10,406 bases of DNA, from positions 1 to 10,406 of the forward strand of contig JANBQS010000921.1 of the NCBI GenBank assembly GCA_027577415.1, written 5' to 3'. The notes beneath the pieces are model-generated. The model was not told where the DNA came from and searched no databases. It saw nothing but the letters and a program-made list of their open reading frames with translations. Of this stretch, positions 1 through 7,063 are shown piece by piece. A program made the position numbers and the translations under genes. Each line of letters starts with the position of its first letter. The stretch's first letter is position 1. The DNA is from Coemansia sp. RSA 922 (taxonomy: Eukaryota > Kickxellomycota > Kickxellomycetes > Kickxellales > Kickxellaceae).

Positions 1-119
1 GAACCCGCCTGCTGCCAGGCACTGCGATGTGTTTGGAGTACCTGCTTCTCGGGGCATCGCTTATGCGTGATCTATGTTTGCGTCGTCGTCGTTTGGCGTG
101 GTCTGTGCTGTTGGAATGA
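1..119 (+). CDS. Possible 3' end of an unidentified plus-strand gene (partial)
   Basis: The frame beginning at base 3 is open from the left edge to a TGA at 117-119 (38 codons) and translates to a leucine-rich tail ending RRRRLAWSVLLE. An AATAAA hexamer follows 34 bp after the stop, as expected for a gene ending here. The evidence is weak: the other two plus frames are also open for part of this stretch (one to a TGA at 68-70, one to a TAA at 178-180). On the minus strand an ATG at 57, preceded by an in-frame stop, opens 19 codons to the edge (MPREAGTPNTSQ...), which could instead be the start of a divergent gene. I recognise no family. The sequence left of the window would settle frame and strand. 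Confidence 0.25.
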   Translation, partial: TRLLPGTAMCLEYLLLGASLMRDLCLRRRRLAWSVLLE

Positions 120-152
120 GACTATGAATCGTCGAAAGGGGGAGGTCTGCGT

Positions 153-158
153 GAATAA
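153..158 (+). terminator. Candidate poly(A) signal AATAAA
   Basis: AATAAA lies downstream of all the plus-strand stops that could end the left-edge gene (70 and 119). It fits 3' processing of that gene, but a single hexamer is weak evidence. Confidence 0.3.
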
Positions 159-622
159 AGGTTTAAAATTAACACGATAAGAAGAAAAGACAAATGCAGG
201 TTGTTCCTCGGATCGGCGCCACCAAAAGTGCGGGCTTATTTGCAGCACGACGGAGGTTCCCCAGGTGTATTCGCCGGGACAGGCGGAGCGCTGATCGCAT
301 ACGAACAAATACGGACAAATGCGGTCTGGGCTGGTCTGGCGACTCACATCTGAGGTGGAGTAGCAGTGCCTGGGCGTGACTGACTTGCCAAGCCAGCCGC
401 TTTAGAAATGCTCAGGTGCTTTTCTTCGCAGAGGCGACTAAAGCTCGAGCCTTCTTCTTTGCAAGTGCCAAAATTAGACTGTTCTTTTTCCGGCTTTGCG
501 GTGGACATTATCGCTCACTACTTTGTCGGACAAAGCATAAAGCAGGCAAGAACCAACTTTCTACAACTACTGCTCTCTCTTTCTCTCCACTTTTTATTTT
601 ATTTTTTACTCTTTCTCATTGT
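159..622 (+). promoter_or_regulatory. Upstream region of the SPIN90/Ldb17-like gene, with pyrimidine-rich tract
   Basis: No convincing gene lies here. The most notable structure is a C/T-rich tract at about 571-620 (CT repeats, then T runs) just before the coding region. This is typical of fungal promoters and transcription start zones. No clear TATA box was seen. Short ORFs at 194-379 and from ATG 408 have arginine- or phenylalanine/leucine-rich translations without recognisable features and are probably chance. A transcript starting inside or after the pyrimidine tract would avoid both. Confidence 0.4.
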
Positions 623-664
623 ATGCACTTTTTTGGTATATGGATGTCGAGGGACACTCCGTAG
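623..664 (+). other. Overlapping upstream ORF (13 codons)
   Basis: An ATG at 623 opens a 13-codon frame (MHFFGIWMSRDTP) ending in TAG at 662-664. It overlaps, out of frame, the presumed start codon of the SPIN90/Ldb17-like gene at 640. If the mRNA starts upstream of 623, scanning ribosomes meet this ATG first. That could lower initiation at 640 or favour the next in-frame ATG at 685. Confidence 0.4.
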
Positions 665-3432
665 CCGCTTCACATTTGTCTCGAATGACAAACACACCCG
701 GCTCTCGCTCAAGAGAGCCTTTGGACGACAGTCCTCCGCCTGGCGGGGCAGAGGCAGTTGGGTCCGTGCGGCGAGCCAGGTCCTCGCGGTTTTCGCTCTT
801 GCTGGAGACTAGCGTGGACTACACGGCGTACCGTACGGCCTACGGACGGCAATTTCTGCAGCAGCAGCCCAACTTTGACTCGGTTAGGGACGCTGAGACG
901 GAGCTCAGGTGCGTGCTCCACGACGAGGCGTTTGTATCTACGAGCGCTGACGGGTCGATAGCAGCCGAGAATGTGGCACTGGCGGTCGACTGGTTTATCA
1001 GCGCGCTTGTGTTGCTGTTTGATGGCGACGAGCCCCTCCAGAACCCCGACTTTTTGCGGCTGTGCTGTATGTTCTTTGCCTCGCCGCTATACGAGAACAA
1101 CGCGCGCTTGGTTCAGCGGCACTTGGTCAAGCGCACTTATGCCGAGCTCAACACAAGCCCCGGCGACGCGTATGAAGCCACGCTGTGGCTGCTACTGGCG
1201 TTTCTGCACTTGCTTACAGAGTTCCAATCCAACACCTATCTGCTCTGCAAGGACAGCGGACTGTTCCCGCTGCTGCAGCGGCTGGTCCTGGGGCCAGCCG
1301 AGCGGCACTTGCACGTCCTGGCCATGTCGCTGATGTTTGAGATTGCTCAGGCTGTATCTCTGTCGCAAACAGACATTGCTTGCGTTACCGACGAGCTGCT
1401 GCTTTTCTTGCTGGAGTATATCGAGCGCATGCGCTTTGCCGAAAGCGACGTCTACAACAACACTGGCACCAAGCTCGTATTGGCGCTAAACGAACAATTC
1501 CTCAAGCTAGACGGATATGCGTCGATTCCAAGCTCCTCGCTTGCGTCGCCACTCAGCAATGGCTTTAGCGTGCCGCACATGTCTGTACCATCGTCGCCAC
1601 GCTCGCCGGGTAGCACCAATATTCATACAGACAGGCTGCTGCCGGCCATTGAGCGCATGTCCATACGAGCCACGCACACGCGTACGAGTTCTACCAGCCT
1701 TCCGGCAGCAGATATTGCCAAGGGCGCCAATGCCATGGGCCACGTGCAGCGACAGACACTGCGAAATCCTGCGCTATTTGCCCTGCCGGCAGAGTCGCAC
1801 CAGTTGCCTCGTAGCCGGTCCATGGACTTTAGATCTCAGTTAGAGGATGAGCCCAATGCCTTGCCTCGGTCCGGCTCCGACTCGGGCAAGCGGCCCTCAC
1901 GGCGGCAGGGGCTTCACCGCGAGCGAGATGTCATTTCTGGCATTAACGTAGCGGCCTTGGCTGGTGCTCAGCCATGCCAGCCACCTACCCCGGTTGTCGC
2001 CATTCTCGCGCGGCGCATAGACTGCTGCAAGACATTTACCGAGAACTTGGTGTTTCTGCTCAACCGCGAGACAGACCCGGCCACGCAAATTCTAATCCTG
2101 CATGCCCTGTTTTGCATTCTCAGCGACCCTGGCACGCTGGGGATCTTGTACACGAACGACATGTACGTCCTGGTCGACATTATTATCCGCGACTTGAGCA
2201 ACCTCTCTGATGGCATACAGCGGCTAAGCCAGGCCTATTTGTGCGTGGTGGGCAGCCTCTTGCGCAACCCAGTGTTTTTGGCCACTCGACATCGGCTGTC
2301 GGACATTGAGCTTTGCCTAGTAAACATGTTGCGCCATTCGCTGGTGTGCTCGCAGGCCTCCGTATCTGTGCCTTCTCGGCGAGGAAGCGCCAGCTCTTCG
2401 AGCACGCGCCACAACTCTATCACATCTGAACTGGCAATGCCTGTTCCGCAGTCCGAGCCACATCGGGGGAGCCGAGCTGTCTCGCCAGTGTCCTCGCTTT
2501 CATCGTCAGTGAGCGAAGAGACCTGCTTCCCACGCTCGGCTGAGGATATTCAGAGCTTGGGAGTTTTGCCAAAGACCTCGCGCCGTCCTGCTCCGCCTCC
2601 CCCGCCGTCTGCATCTCTCCGAGCTAAAACGAGTCACCAGCACGCTTCAGCCTGCTTGCCTGCGTCACCCGCAAACGGAAATACTACTCTCAGACCACCT
2701 GGCCATCGCCGAAGAGCACCACCGCCTCCACCTCCACAGCTGCAGGAGGCTCGGTCCCCGGTAATTGGGCATCTAGACCGACAAGCAGCTGTGCTTTCGG
2801 GTCAGTTGGCTGGGCTCCAGCATGCGCTAGGCTGCGAGGCACCGACAGAGGCGTGTGGATCGCAACGTCGACGCCATCGACGCCCTCCACCTCCACCGCC
2901 CACTCCGTCCTCGAGCAACGCATCTCCATTGCTGGCAACGAAGCCATCGCCACACTCCAGGGTCCCAGCACCGCCACCACCGCCAATTTCAAGTGCAGTT
3001 GCGCGAACACAGCGGACTGAGCACACGGGACTGCGCCGACAATTGTCAGTCAAGAAAAGCGTTTCGATATATAAGCGCAGCGCTGGTCGACCGGCACCTC
3101 CTCCGCCTAGGTCTCGTAATGCTTCTAACGCTGCCGAAACCCATGATGGCCTGCCTAGCACTGGGGGCGAAGAGCAACTGATGCTGCCCAAAGTCGAAGT
3201 GTCCCTGGCAAGCGAATATGGCGTCGATAAGAGGCCGCCAGCTCTGGTAAATGTCAAGAACAGCGACATGGATGACGATGGTGATAGTGACTCATCGGCT
3301 GCTAAACTGGCCAACTCAGCTGATCTCCAAGAAACAGGCGAGGAACGACGGACCACCCGCAGGCTTGTTGAGGCCGCTCTGCGTGGCTGCCACGAAGCGC
3401 GCATTCAGGCAGCATTGCGTGTGGCTGTGTAG
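640..3432 (+). CDS. SPIN90/Ldb17 (Dip1)-family Arp2/3 activator with proline-rich tail
   Basis: Predicted 930-residue cytoplasmic actin regulator. Family members (budding-yeast Ldb17, fission-yeast Dip1, animal SPIN90) bind the Arp2/3 complex, nucleate seed filaments without a mother filament, and act at endocytic actin patches. Counting from ATG 640, residues about 55-285 form a helical, leucine-rich armadillo-like part. Residues 295-445 are a Ser/Pro/Arg-rich linker. Residues 453-568 match the SPIN90/Ldb17 leucine-rich domain (TENLVFLLNRETDPATQILI, then LFCILSDPGTLGILYTNDMY and LSQAYLCVVGSLLRNPVF). The tail carries five polyproline clusters led by Arg (648-656, 691-699, 746-755, 774-782, 816-826), likely SH3 ligands. 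There is no N-terminal SH3 domain, unlike animal SPIN90. The frame is open from 619, but 640 is its first ATG; 685 is the alternative. Both have weak -3 contexts. It is much longer than Dip1 or Ldb17. No introns are visible. Confidence 0.85.
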   Translation: MDVEGHSVAASHLSRMTNTPGSRSREPLDDSPPPGGAEAVGSVRRARSSRFSLLLETSVDYTAYRTAYGRQFLQQQPNFDSVRDAETELRCVLHDEAFVSTSADGSIAAENVALAVDWFISALVLLFDGDEPLQNPDFLRLCCMFFASPLYENNARLVQRHLVKRTYAELNTSPGDAYEATLWLLLAFLHLLTEFQSNTYLLCKDSGLFPLLQRLVLGPAERHLHVLAMSLMFEIAQAVSLSQTDIACVTDELLLFLLEYIERMRFAESDVYNNTGTKLVLALNEQFLKLDGYASIPSSSLASPLSNGFSVPHMSVPSSPRSPGSTNIHTDRLLPAIERMSIRATHTRTSSTSLPAADIAKGANAMGHVQRQTLRNPALFALPAESHQLPRSRSMDFRSQLEDEPNALPRSGSDSGKRPSRRQGLHRERDVISGINVAALAGAQPCQPPTPVVAILARRIDCCKTFTENLVFLLNRETDPATQILILHALFCILSDPGTLGILYTNDMYVLVDIIIRDLSNLSDGIQRLSQAYLCVVGSLLRNPVFLATRHRLSDIELCLVNMLRHSLVCSQASVSVPSRRGSASSSSTRHNSITSELAMPVPQSEPHRGSRAVSPVSSLSSSVSEETCFPRSAEDIQSLGVLPKTSRRPAPPPPPSASLRAKTSHQHASACLPASPANGNTTLRPPGHRRRAPPPPPPQLQEARSPVIGHLDRQAAVLSGQLAGLQHALGCEAPTEACGSQRRRHRRPPPPPPTPSSSNASPLLATKPSPHSRVPAPPPPPISSAVARTQRTEHTGLRRQLSVKKSVSIYKRSAGRPAPPPPRSRNASNAAETHDGLPSTGGEEQLMLPKVEVSLASEYGVDKRPPALVNVKNSDMDDDGDSDSSAAKLANSADLQETGEERRTTRRLVEAALRGCHEARIQAALRVAV

Positions 3433-3460
3433 AGATAAACTCCCATGTACATCTAACCTC

Positions 3461-3466
3461 AATAAA
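3461..3466 (+). terminator. Poly(A) signal of the SPIN90/Ldb17-like gene
   Basis: AATAAA begins 29 bp after the TAG stop at 3430-3432 and is followed within about 50 bp by T-rich sequence. This is a standard arrangement for a short 3' UTR. Confidence 0.55.
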
Positions 3467-3510
3467 TTGATAACTCCCCGCAAATTGGATCAACGACTCG
3501 GTTCGATTGC

Positions 3511-3597
3511 TATCTTTTTTTTTCTTCTTCTGACTTTGCAATTCAAACTTTCTTTTTTTTACTCTTGTTGCGATTATTATTATTATTTTTTGCTCTA
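3511..3597 (+). promoter_or_regulatory. T-rich tract before the small membrane-protein gene
   Basis: The 244-bp gap between the two plus-strand genes contains long T runs, C/T tracts and a short TTA repeat (TTATTATTATTATT near 3576-3589). It probably combines the downstream U-rich region of the first gene with the promoter and start region of the next. No TATA box was identified. Confidence 0.35.
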
Positions 3598-3676
3598 GCA
3601 CACAGCCCTTGTACATGTGTACCAGCGTCTGAGTGGGGACAAATCCGCAGGCTACTCTTAGACTACGGCAAACTAA

Positions 3677-3958
3677 ATGCGATTTCGGACCCTGACTGGC
3701 GTGCAACGGCACAGAGTCACCAATCTGCTGTTTGCTGCTGGCGTCGCATCGGCAATTGCCACTGTGACAGGCTCGAGTCTACTGGGCTGCCCGGCAGTTA
3801 ACCGTGACAGTCGACTGGACGGTGACCAGATCGATAATAATGACGCATCTGAGCAGCGGCCTATCCGTCCATCGACACCAGCAGCATTACAAGGCATGGA
3901 AGAGCAGCGGTTTGTCGCCGGAATAATGGAGAAGGTGCGGTCACCAACCAAGGAGTAA
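3677..3958 (+). CDS. Small single-pass membrane protein, unknown; possibly mitochondrial
   Basis: A 93-residue protein that I do not recognise. Residues 1-16 contain four arginines, one histidine and no acidic residue. Residues 17-37 are hydrophobic (LLFAAGVASAIATVTGSSLL), followed by GCPAV at 37-41. The rest is polar and charged: the first acidic residue is Asp44, and the end is MEKVRSPTKE. A basic N-terminus plus one membrane-length segment suggests a small inner-mitochondrial-membrane or other single-pass protein, but targeting is inference. The ATG at 3677 is the first in frame. The gene lies downstream of the SPIN90/Ldb17-like gene on the same strand and is convergent with the bZIP gene, 230 bp stop to stop. 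Neighbourhood gives no functional clue. Length and composition favour a real gene, but chance is not excluded. Confidence 0.55.
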   Translation: MRFRTLTGVQRHRVTNLLFAAGVASAIATVTGSSLLGCPAVNRDSRLDGDQIDNNDASEQRPIRPSTPAALQGMEEQRFVAGIMEKVRSPTKE

Positions 3959-4030
3959 ACAGCAGCATGTAGATCGAGTTACCGGACTTTATCCGATGTA
4001 TAGCCATTAGAGCGAATTTTGAATATTGAA

Positions 4031-4056
4031 TATCAGCGCATTTGTACTATCAGCGC
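4031..4056 (+). repeat. Direct repeat TATCAGCGC x2 in convergent 3' intergenic region
   Basis: TATCAGCGC occurs at 4031-4039 and 4048-4056 in the 230-bp space between the converging stops of the small membrane-protein gene and the bZIP gene. No canonical AATAAA was found on either strand in this gap. Its role is unknown and it may be chance. Confidence 0.3.
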
Positions 4057-4188
4057 TTAATGCCCACTTCGTTACACATCGCTGCGGGGGGTATATAGTC
4101 GCGATAGATTTTTAAAAACAGAACAAAAAAGAACAGTATTAACACTTGACACAAGGACATAAACAGACGCCGAGACGTACGACACTGT

Positions 4189-5709
4189 TTAGTCCTCCCA
4201 CTTCACAGCTTCGCTGCTAGGTGATCGGTTAGCCACGCGCGGACGCTTTGACGGCCCTACGGTAGGACTGACATATCGGCTATCCAGCATATCAGCAGGT
4301 CGCTCAGGCGGCACGTGTATCCTGGGATCCATTGTAGGCGTTGTGACAGAGCTGCTAGTCCGCATGCCGCTCAGCGTGAGTTTGGCATTAAGTTCTTCGA
4401 TTTCCTTGCGCAATATAGAGTTCTCCTCTTGCAAGTCGCACACCTGCGATTCCAAGTTGTTTATGTACGCCTTTTTCTTTTGCCGACACTCCTTTGCAGC
4501 CAGTCGGTTGCGCTGCAGCCGCCGCGCTCGCCGCTCGTCAGGAGTCAAATGGCGCAGCGACCCGGGGCGGCCGGATCCAGGCGCATCGGGAGTCAGTGGC
4601 ATGCCGCCTTCGTCGCGGGCCATGTCGTCGTCATCATCATCGTCATCGTCCTGGTCATCAGACATCGAGTCATAGGATCGCCGGCCCTTGGCCACAGCGG
4701 CAGTTGCTACTGACACACCAGCGGCGGCCTTCCGTCTGCGTACTGGCGTCTTGGTCGGTGTGGTCATATTTTGTGCTGAGCGAGACGGGCCAGACGCACG
4801 CATCGCGGATTGCAAATCAACCGGCGGTGGAGCCAGACCCTTAGCAATCTGGCCAGCGTTGGAAAACGCGTCGGTCGGCAACCCACCAAGTGCACTCATG
4901 TCAAAATTTGACATTGCGGCATCTTCTGACATTGCGGCAACAGCAGCTGCAGCAACGACGTCATCGTCGGTTCCCGCAGATAAGCTCATGCGCTCACCTG
5001 GAGCTGGCGTGCCTTGCAGTGACGTTGAGACCGATGGGATAGTCGGTAGCACCACTGAGTGCATGCCAGATGCTGCCAGCAATGCGGCAGCCGCTGCACT
5101 ATGCTGAGACGACCGGCCTGGGTACGACCCGATCTGAGATATCGACGGCGGCGGGTTGGCTGCTGCTGCAACTATAGCAGCGGCAGCATCGCCATCCATA
5201 TACGACTTTGTGCTGTTTGCAATCGATGCCAGCACCGAACTGGCAGCCGCTGCGGCTTCTACGCTGCTCCTTCGACGGTGAGAGTTGGTGTGATAAGTGT
5301 TCATAATCTCCATGACTTGGTCGTGCGCATTTCGCTGCAGAGAGGCCAGCATAGCGCCTTCGCCAGAAGCCGTCGTAGGTGATTGTACAGAGACACCAGC
5401 CATCGCCAAACTTAGCGACGATGGGCCGGTAGGCGATGCCAATGCCATTGCTTGGTCGCCTCCCATCTGTGTGCTGGCTATTGCGCTAGATAGTGCTGCT
5501 GTGGCCGCCGTAATATCTTCTGACGTCATTCCCGTTGACATGGCTTGTTGGTTCACGCCAAGGTCGGGCGCTAATTTGGGGAATGATGCTGTTAGTCGCG
5601 GGTCTATTGCAGGTGTCACTACTGGCTGTGCAAGTCCGGGCGCTGTCGAGGACACCAATGCTAATGGCGCGGCGGCCGCTGTGGATTCTAAAATAGGAGC
5701 TTCGGACAT
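4189..5709 (-). CDS. CREB/ATF-type bZIP transcription factor
   Basis: A 506-residue nuclear DNA-binding protein. The bZIP domain covers about 391-445. The basic region RRLQRNRLAAKECRQKKK contains the invariant Asn401-x7-Arg409 and the CREB-type AAKEC order. It is followed by a zipper with leucines at 419, 426, 433 and 440. This class dimerises and binds CRE sites (TGACGTCA). The N-terminal two thirds are Ala/Ser-rich and low in complexity, with alanine runs at 152-156, 175-184, 205-209 and 253-256. HRRRSSV at 144-150 fits the PKA consensus, and RRSYDS at 343-348 is a second basic-Ser candidate, followed by an Asp run at 354-362. Basic KTPVRRRK (320-327) and KRPR (488-491) may aid nuclear import. 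The ATG at 5709 has T at -3. Met57 (ATG at 5541, GCC before it) is a plausible alternative. No introns are visible. Confidence 0.9.
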   Translation of the reverse strand: MSEAPILESTAAAAPLALVSSTAPGLAQPVVTPAIDPRLTASFPKLAPDLGVNQQAMSTGMTSEDITAATAALSSAIASTQMGGDQAMALASPTGPSSLSLAMAGVSVQSPTTASGEGAMLASLQRNAHDQVMEIMNTYHTNSHRRRSSVEAAAAASSVLASIANSTKSYMDGDAAAAIVAAAANPPPSISQIGSYPGRSSQHSAAAAALLAASGMHSVVLPTIPSVSTSLQGTPAPGERMSLSAGTDDDVVAAAAVAAMSEDAAMSNFDMSALGGLPTDAFSNAGQIAKGLAPPPVDLQSAMRASGPSRSAQNMTTPTKTPVRRRKAAAGVSVATAAVAKGRRSYDSMSDDQDDDDDDDDDMARDEGGMPLTPDAPGSGRPGSLRHLTPDERRARRLQRNRLAAKECRQKKKAYINNLESQVCDLQEENSILRKEIEELNAKLTLSGMRTSSSVTTPTMDPRIHVPPERPADMLDSRYVSPTVGPSKRPRVANRSPSSEAVKWED

Positions 5710-5716
5710 GACTGGC

Positions 5717-5730
5717 TTTATATATAAAAA
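5717..5730 (-). promoter_or_regulatory. TATA-like sequence abutting the bZIP start codon
   Basis: TTTTTATATATAAA on the minus strand lies only about 8 bp before the annotated ATG. If it works as a TATA box, transcription would begin inside the ORF and translation would start at Met57. Otherwise it is AT-rich leader sequence. Confidence 0.3.
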
Positions 5731-6060
5731 CTCAGCTAGAATATGGCGTGTAAGGTAGGAAATTCAAAGAATTGCGAGGTGATAAAATTTGCAACGTCAA
5801 CTACCAAAAAAAAAAAAAGAAAAGTGACGACACAAAACAAAAAAATAATGCCCCCCCCTCAAAAAATCCTTTGCCCTCGCTCCCCCAGATATGCTTGCGG
5901 ATCAGAAAATTTTTTTCAAGCTTTTCGATTGGCCAACACAATGCGGCTCGCCATTGGGCCGAGCTTCATATGTTCAGGAAATTTCAATTTCTGCCGCCAT
6001 CAGAAAGAGCCTTGCCTGCTCTATCTCTAACGAGTTTTAAAGTGTACTGGCGTTTATATT
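5731..6060 (-). promoter_or_regulatory. bZIP upstream region with two CCAAT boxes
   Basis: No gene is supported in this stretch between the bZIP ATG and the tandem array. On the minus strand it carries two CCAAT boxes (complement of ATTGG at 5928-5932 and 5953-5957), 25 bp apart and 219-248 bp before the ATG. A-rich (5804-5824), C-run and T-run tracts lie nearer the gene. This fits a CCAAT-dependent promoter. Plus-strand ORFs across it are lysine-rich readings of these tracts and are not credible genes. Confidence 0.45.
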
Positions 6061-6072
6061 TTTATAGGTGTA

Positions 6073-6078
6073 TTTATT
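6073..6078 (-). terminator. Poly(A) signal of paralog A
   Basis: AATAAA on the minus strand, 169 bp after the stop of gene A. Genes B and C have the same hexamer at comparable distances, which supports a real 3' processing signal. Confidence 0.5.
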
Positions 6079-6246
6079 TAAATTGAGAAGAAAAAAAGAC
6101 ACTCTAGTGTATGAGTTTGGGTAAACGCTAGTTTAAAACAGTGCGGGAAACCCCAAAAAATACTAGTAGTGTAAATGCAAGATGAGCCAGGTCAGACCGC
6201 TTTTAGGAATACCGATATGCTTACTTGCAGGGATTATAGCCTGTAA

Positions 6247-6609
6247 CTAGATTTCATCGGCAGGTTTGGTATAGTGCTCGCAAAATTCCTCATACGAATG
6301 CTCATCTAGGAACTCTAGAGCGTCCAAAATAGCTTTGCGGATTGTAGTAGAATCTGTGTTGGCGATAACGACCTGAAACAACTTTCCACTAGTATGTGCA
6401 CTGTTAATATCCTTGCTCTCAGGGCCAGTGTAGAGCTCAAGTGTATAATTGGGCTCAAGATCTAGCATCAAGTGAGAAATGGCTTCATCTCTATTATCTA
6501 TTTTATCATTATAACCGAAAATAGATATCACCACTCCCTTTTTCCTATCAGTCCATGTCACAAACTCAATGGTACGAGAATCATCTTTGCTAGTAGACAG
6601 GTCCATCAT
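6247..6609 (-). CDS. Array paralog A, small protein of unknown family
   Basis: A 120-residue protein, the most diverged of the three array members; I recognise no known family. It has no signal peptide or membrane segment, so it is probably cytosolic or nuclear. Shared blocks are a strand-like segment GVVISIFGYNDKI (25-37), LELYTGPES (57-65), the conserved His in SAHTSG (70-75), KLFQVVIANTD (76-86), and a C-terminal helix ending HSYEEFCEHY (104-113). The predicted order is strand, helix, strand, strand, helix, as in a small alpha/beta domain; this is inference. The N-terminal QPxCKT motif of B and C aligns with LSTSKD here, replacing Cys7 with Ser, and the shared RNAGKI end has become KPADEI. 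The ATG at 6609 aligns with those of B and C; a second ATG follows immediately. TATA, leader element and AATAAA positions match the other units. Confidence 0.8.
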   Translation of the reverse strand: MMDLSTSKDDSRTIEFVTWTDRKKGVVISIFGYNDKIDNRDEAISHLMLDLEPNYTLELYTGPESKDINSAHTSGKLFQVVIANTDSTTIRKAILDALEFLDEHSYEEFCEHYTKPADEI

Positions 6610-6626
6610 TGTGTGCAGCTCAAAAA

Positions 6627-6637
6627 TATGTCAAATA
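6627..6637 (-). promoter_or_regulatory. Invariant leader element, unit A
   Basis: TATTTGACATA on the minus strand, 18 bp before the ATG of gene A. All 11 bases are identical upstream of genes B and C, although surrounding bases differ. It lies between the TATA box and the ATG, so it is either a leader element or near the transcription start. Confidence 0.55.
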
Positions 6638-6724
6638 TCTAGTAAAGGTAGGCAAAGTAGCTGATGCTGGAATAGTGGTATGGAGAAGAAAAATATTTGG
6701 AAAAAGAGGTCGCGCATCTCCCAA

Positions 6725-6731
6725 TTTTATA
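6725..6731 (-). promoter_or_regulatory. TATA box, unit A
   Basis: TATAAAA on the minus strand, 116 bp before the ATG, within GCTATAAAATTGGGAG. The same block is found at the same distance upstream of gene C and, slightly altered, gene B. Confidence 0.65.
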
Positions 6732-6867
6732 GCATTTTTGTTGCTAGTGTGGAAAAAAAAATTGAAGAGCATGTTGTCCAAGATACCCCCAATATAATCG
6801 ACGACTGCAAATAGTGAGCTAGAGCGATGTCAGAAATCGGTGCTATGACAGCCTTTTCCCAACATCG

Positions 6868-6887
6868 ACACAGTGAGATCACTGTGT
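6868..6887. repeat. Perfect inverted repeat ACACAGTG-AGAT-CACTGTGT
   Basis: Two 8-bp arms separated by 4 bp, 259 bp upstream of gene A. The right-arm core CACTGTG recurs in the corresponding region of unit B (near 8325-8331). It could be an operator-like site for a dimeric regulator or a small hairpin; no function is shown. Confidence 0.45.
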
Positions 6888-6941
6888 AAGATCCAAAGTG
6901 CAGATCAGTACTACTTTTTTTTACACTCTTTAGACAAAAAC

Positions 6942-6949
6942 TGACGTCA
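6942..6949. promoter_or_regulatory. Consensus CRE palindrome TGACGTCA, unit A
   Basis: A perfect 8-bp CRE, the classical binding site of CREB/ATF bZIP dimers, lies 333 bp before the ATG of gene A. The adjacent gene encodes a CREB/ATF-type factor, so direct regulation is possible but unproven. Confidence 0.45.
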
Positions 6950-7063
6950 TATTTGTCGGATTACCTAATGCTGCTCATAGAGACTTTAAATATTGACAAT
7001 GCCTTATTTTTTCTTGGGGACATGCAAGGAATGACAGCTGCAGGTGGCTTTCTTTAGAATCCA

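Noticed and set aside
72..347. 91-codon minus-strand ORF
   Set aside because: It starts with GTG and has no internal ATG; its composition looks random, with no recognisable domain.
194..379. 61-codon plus-strand ORF with ATG, arginine-rich
   Set aside because: Short, no recognisable features, and located in the promoter region of the downstream gene; probably chance.
2802..3404. 200-codon minus-strand ORF
   Set aside because: It is the antisense of the proline-rich tail of the SPIN90/Ldb17-like gene; its glycine runs are complements of the polyproline codons.
3565..3801. Plus-strand frame beginning LRLLLLFFALAHSPC..., resembling a secreted protein
   Set aside because: The frame starts at TTG and contains no ATG. 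The hydrophobic start is a reading of the T-rich tract, and it overlaps the better-supported 3677-3958 gene.
5772..6086. 104-codon plus-strand frame over the bZIP promoter
   Set aside because: Lysine-rich reading of an A-run; it crosses CCAAT boxes and homopolymers and has no protein-like pattern.
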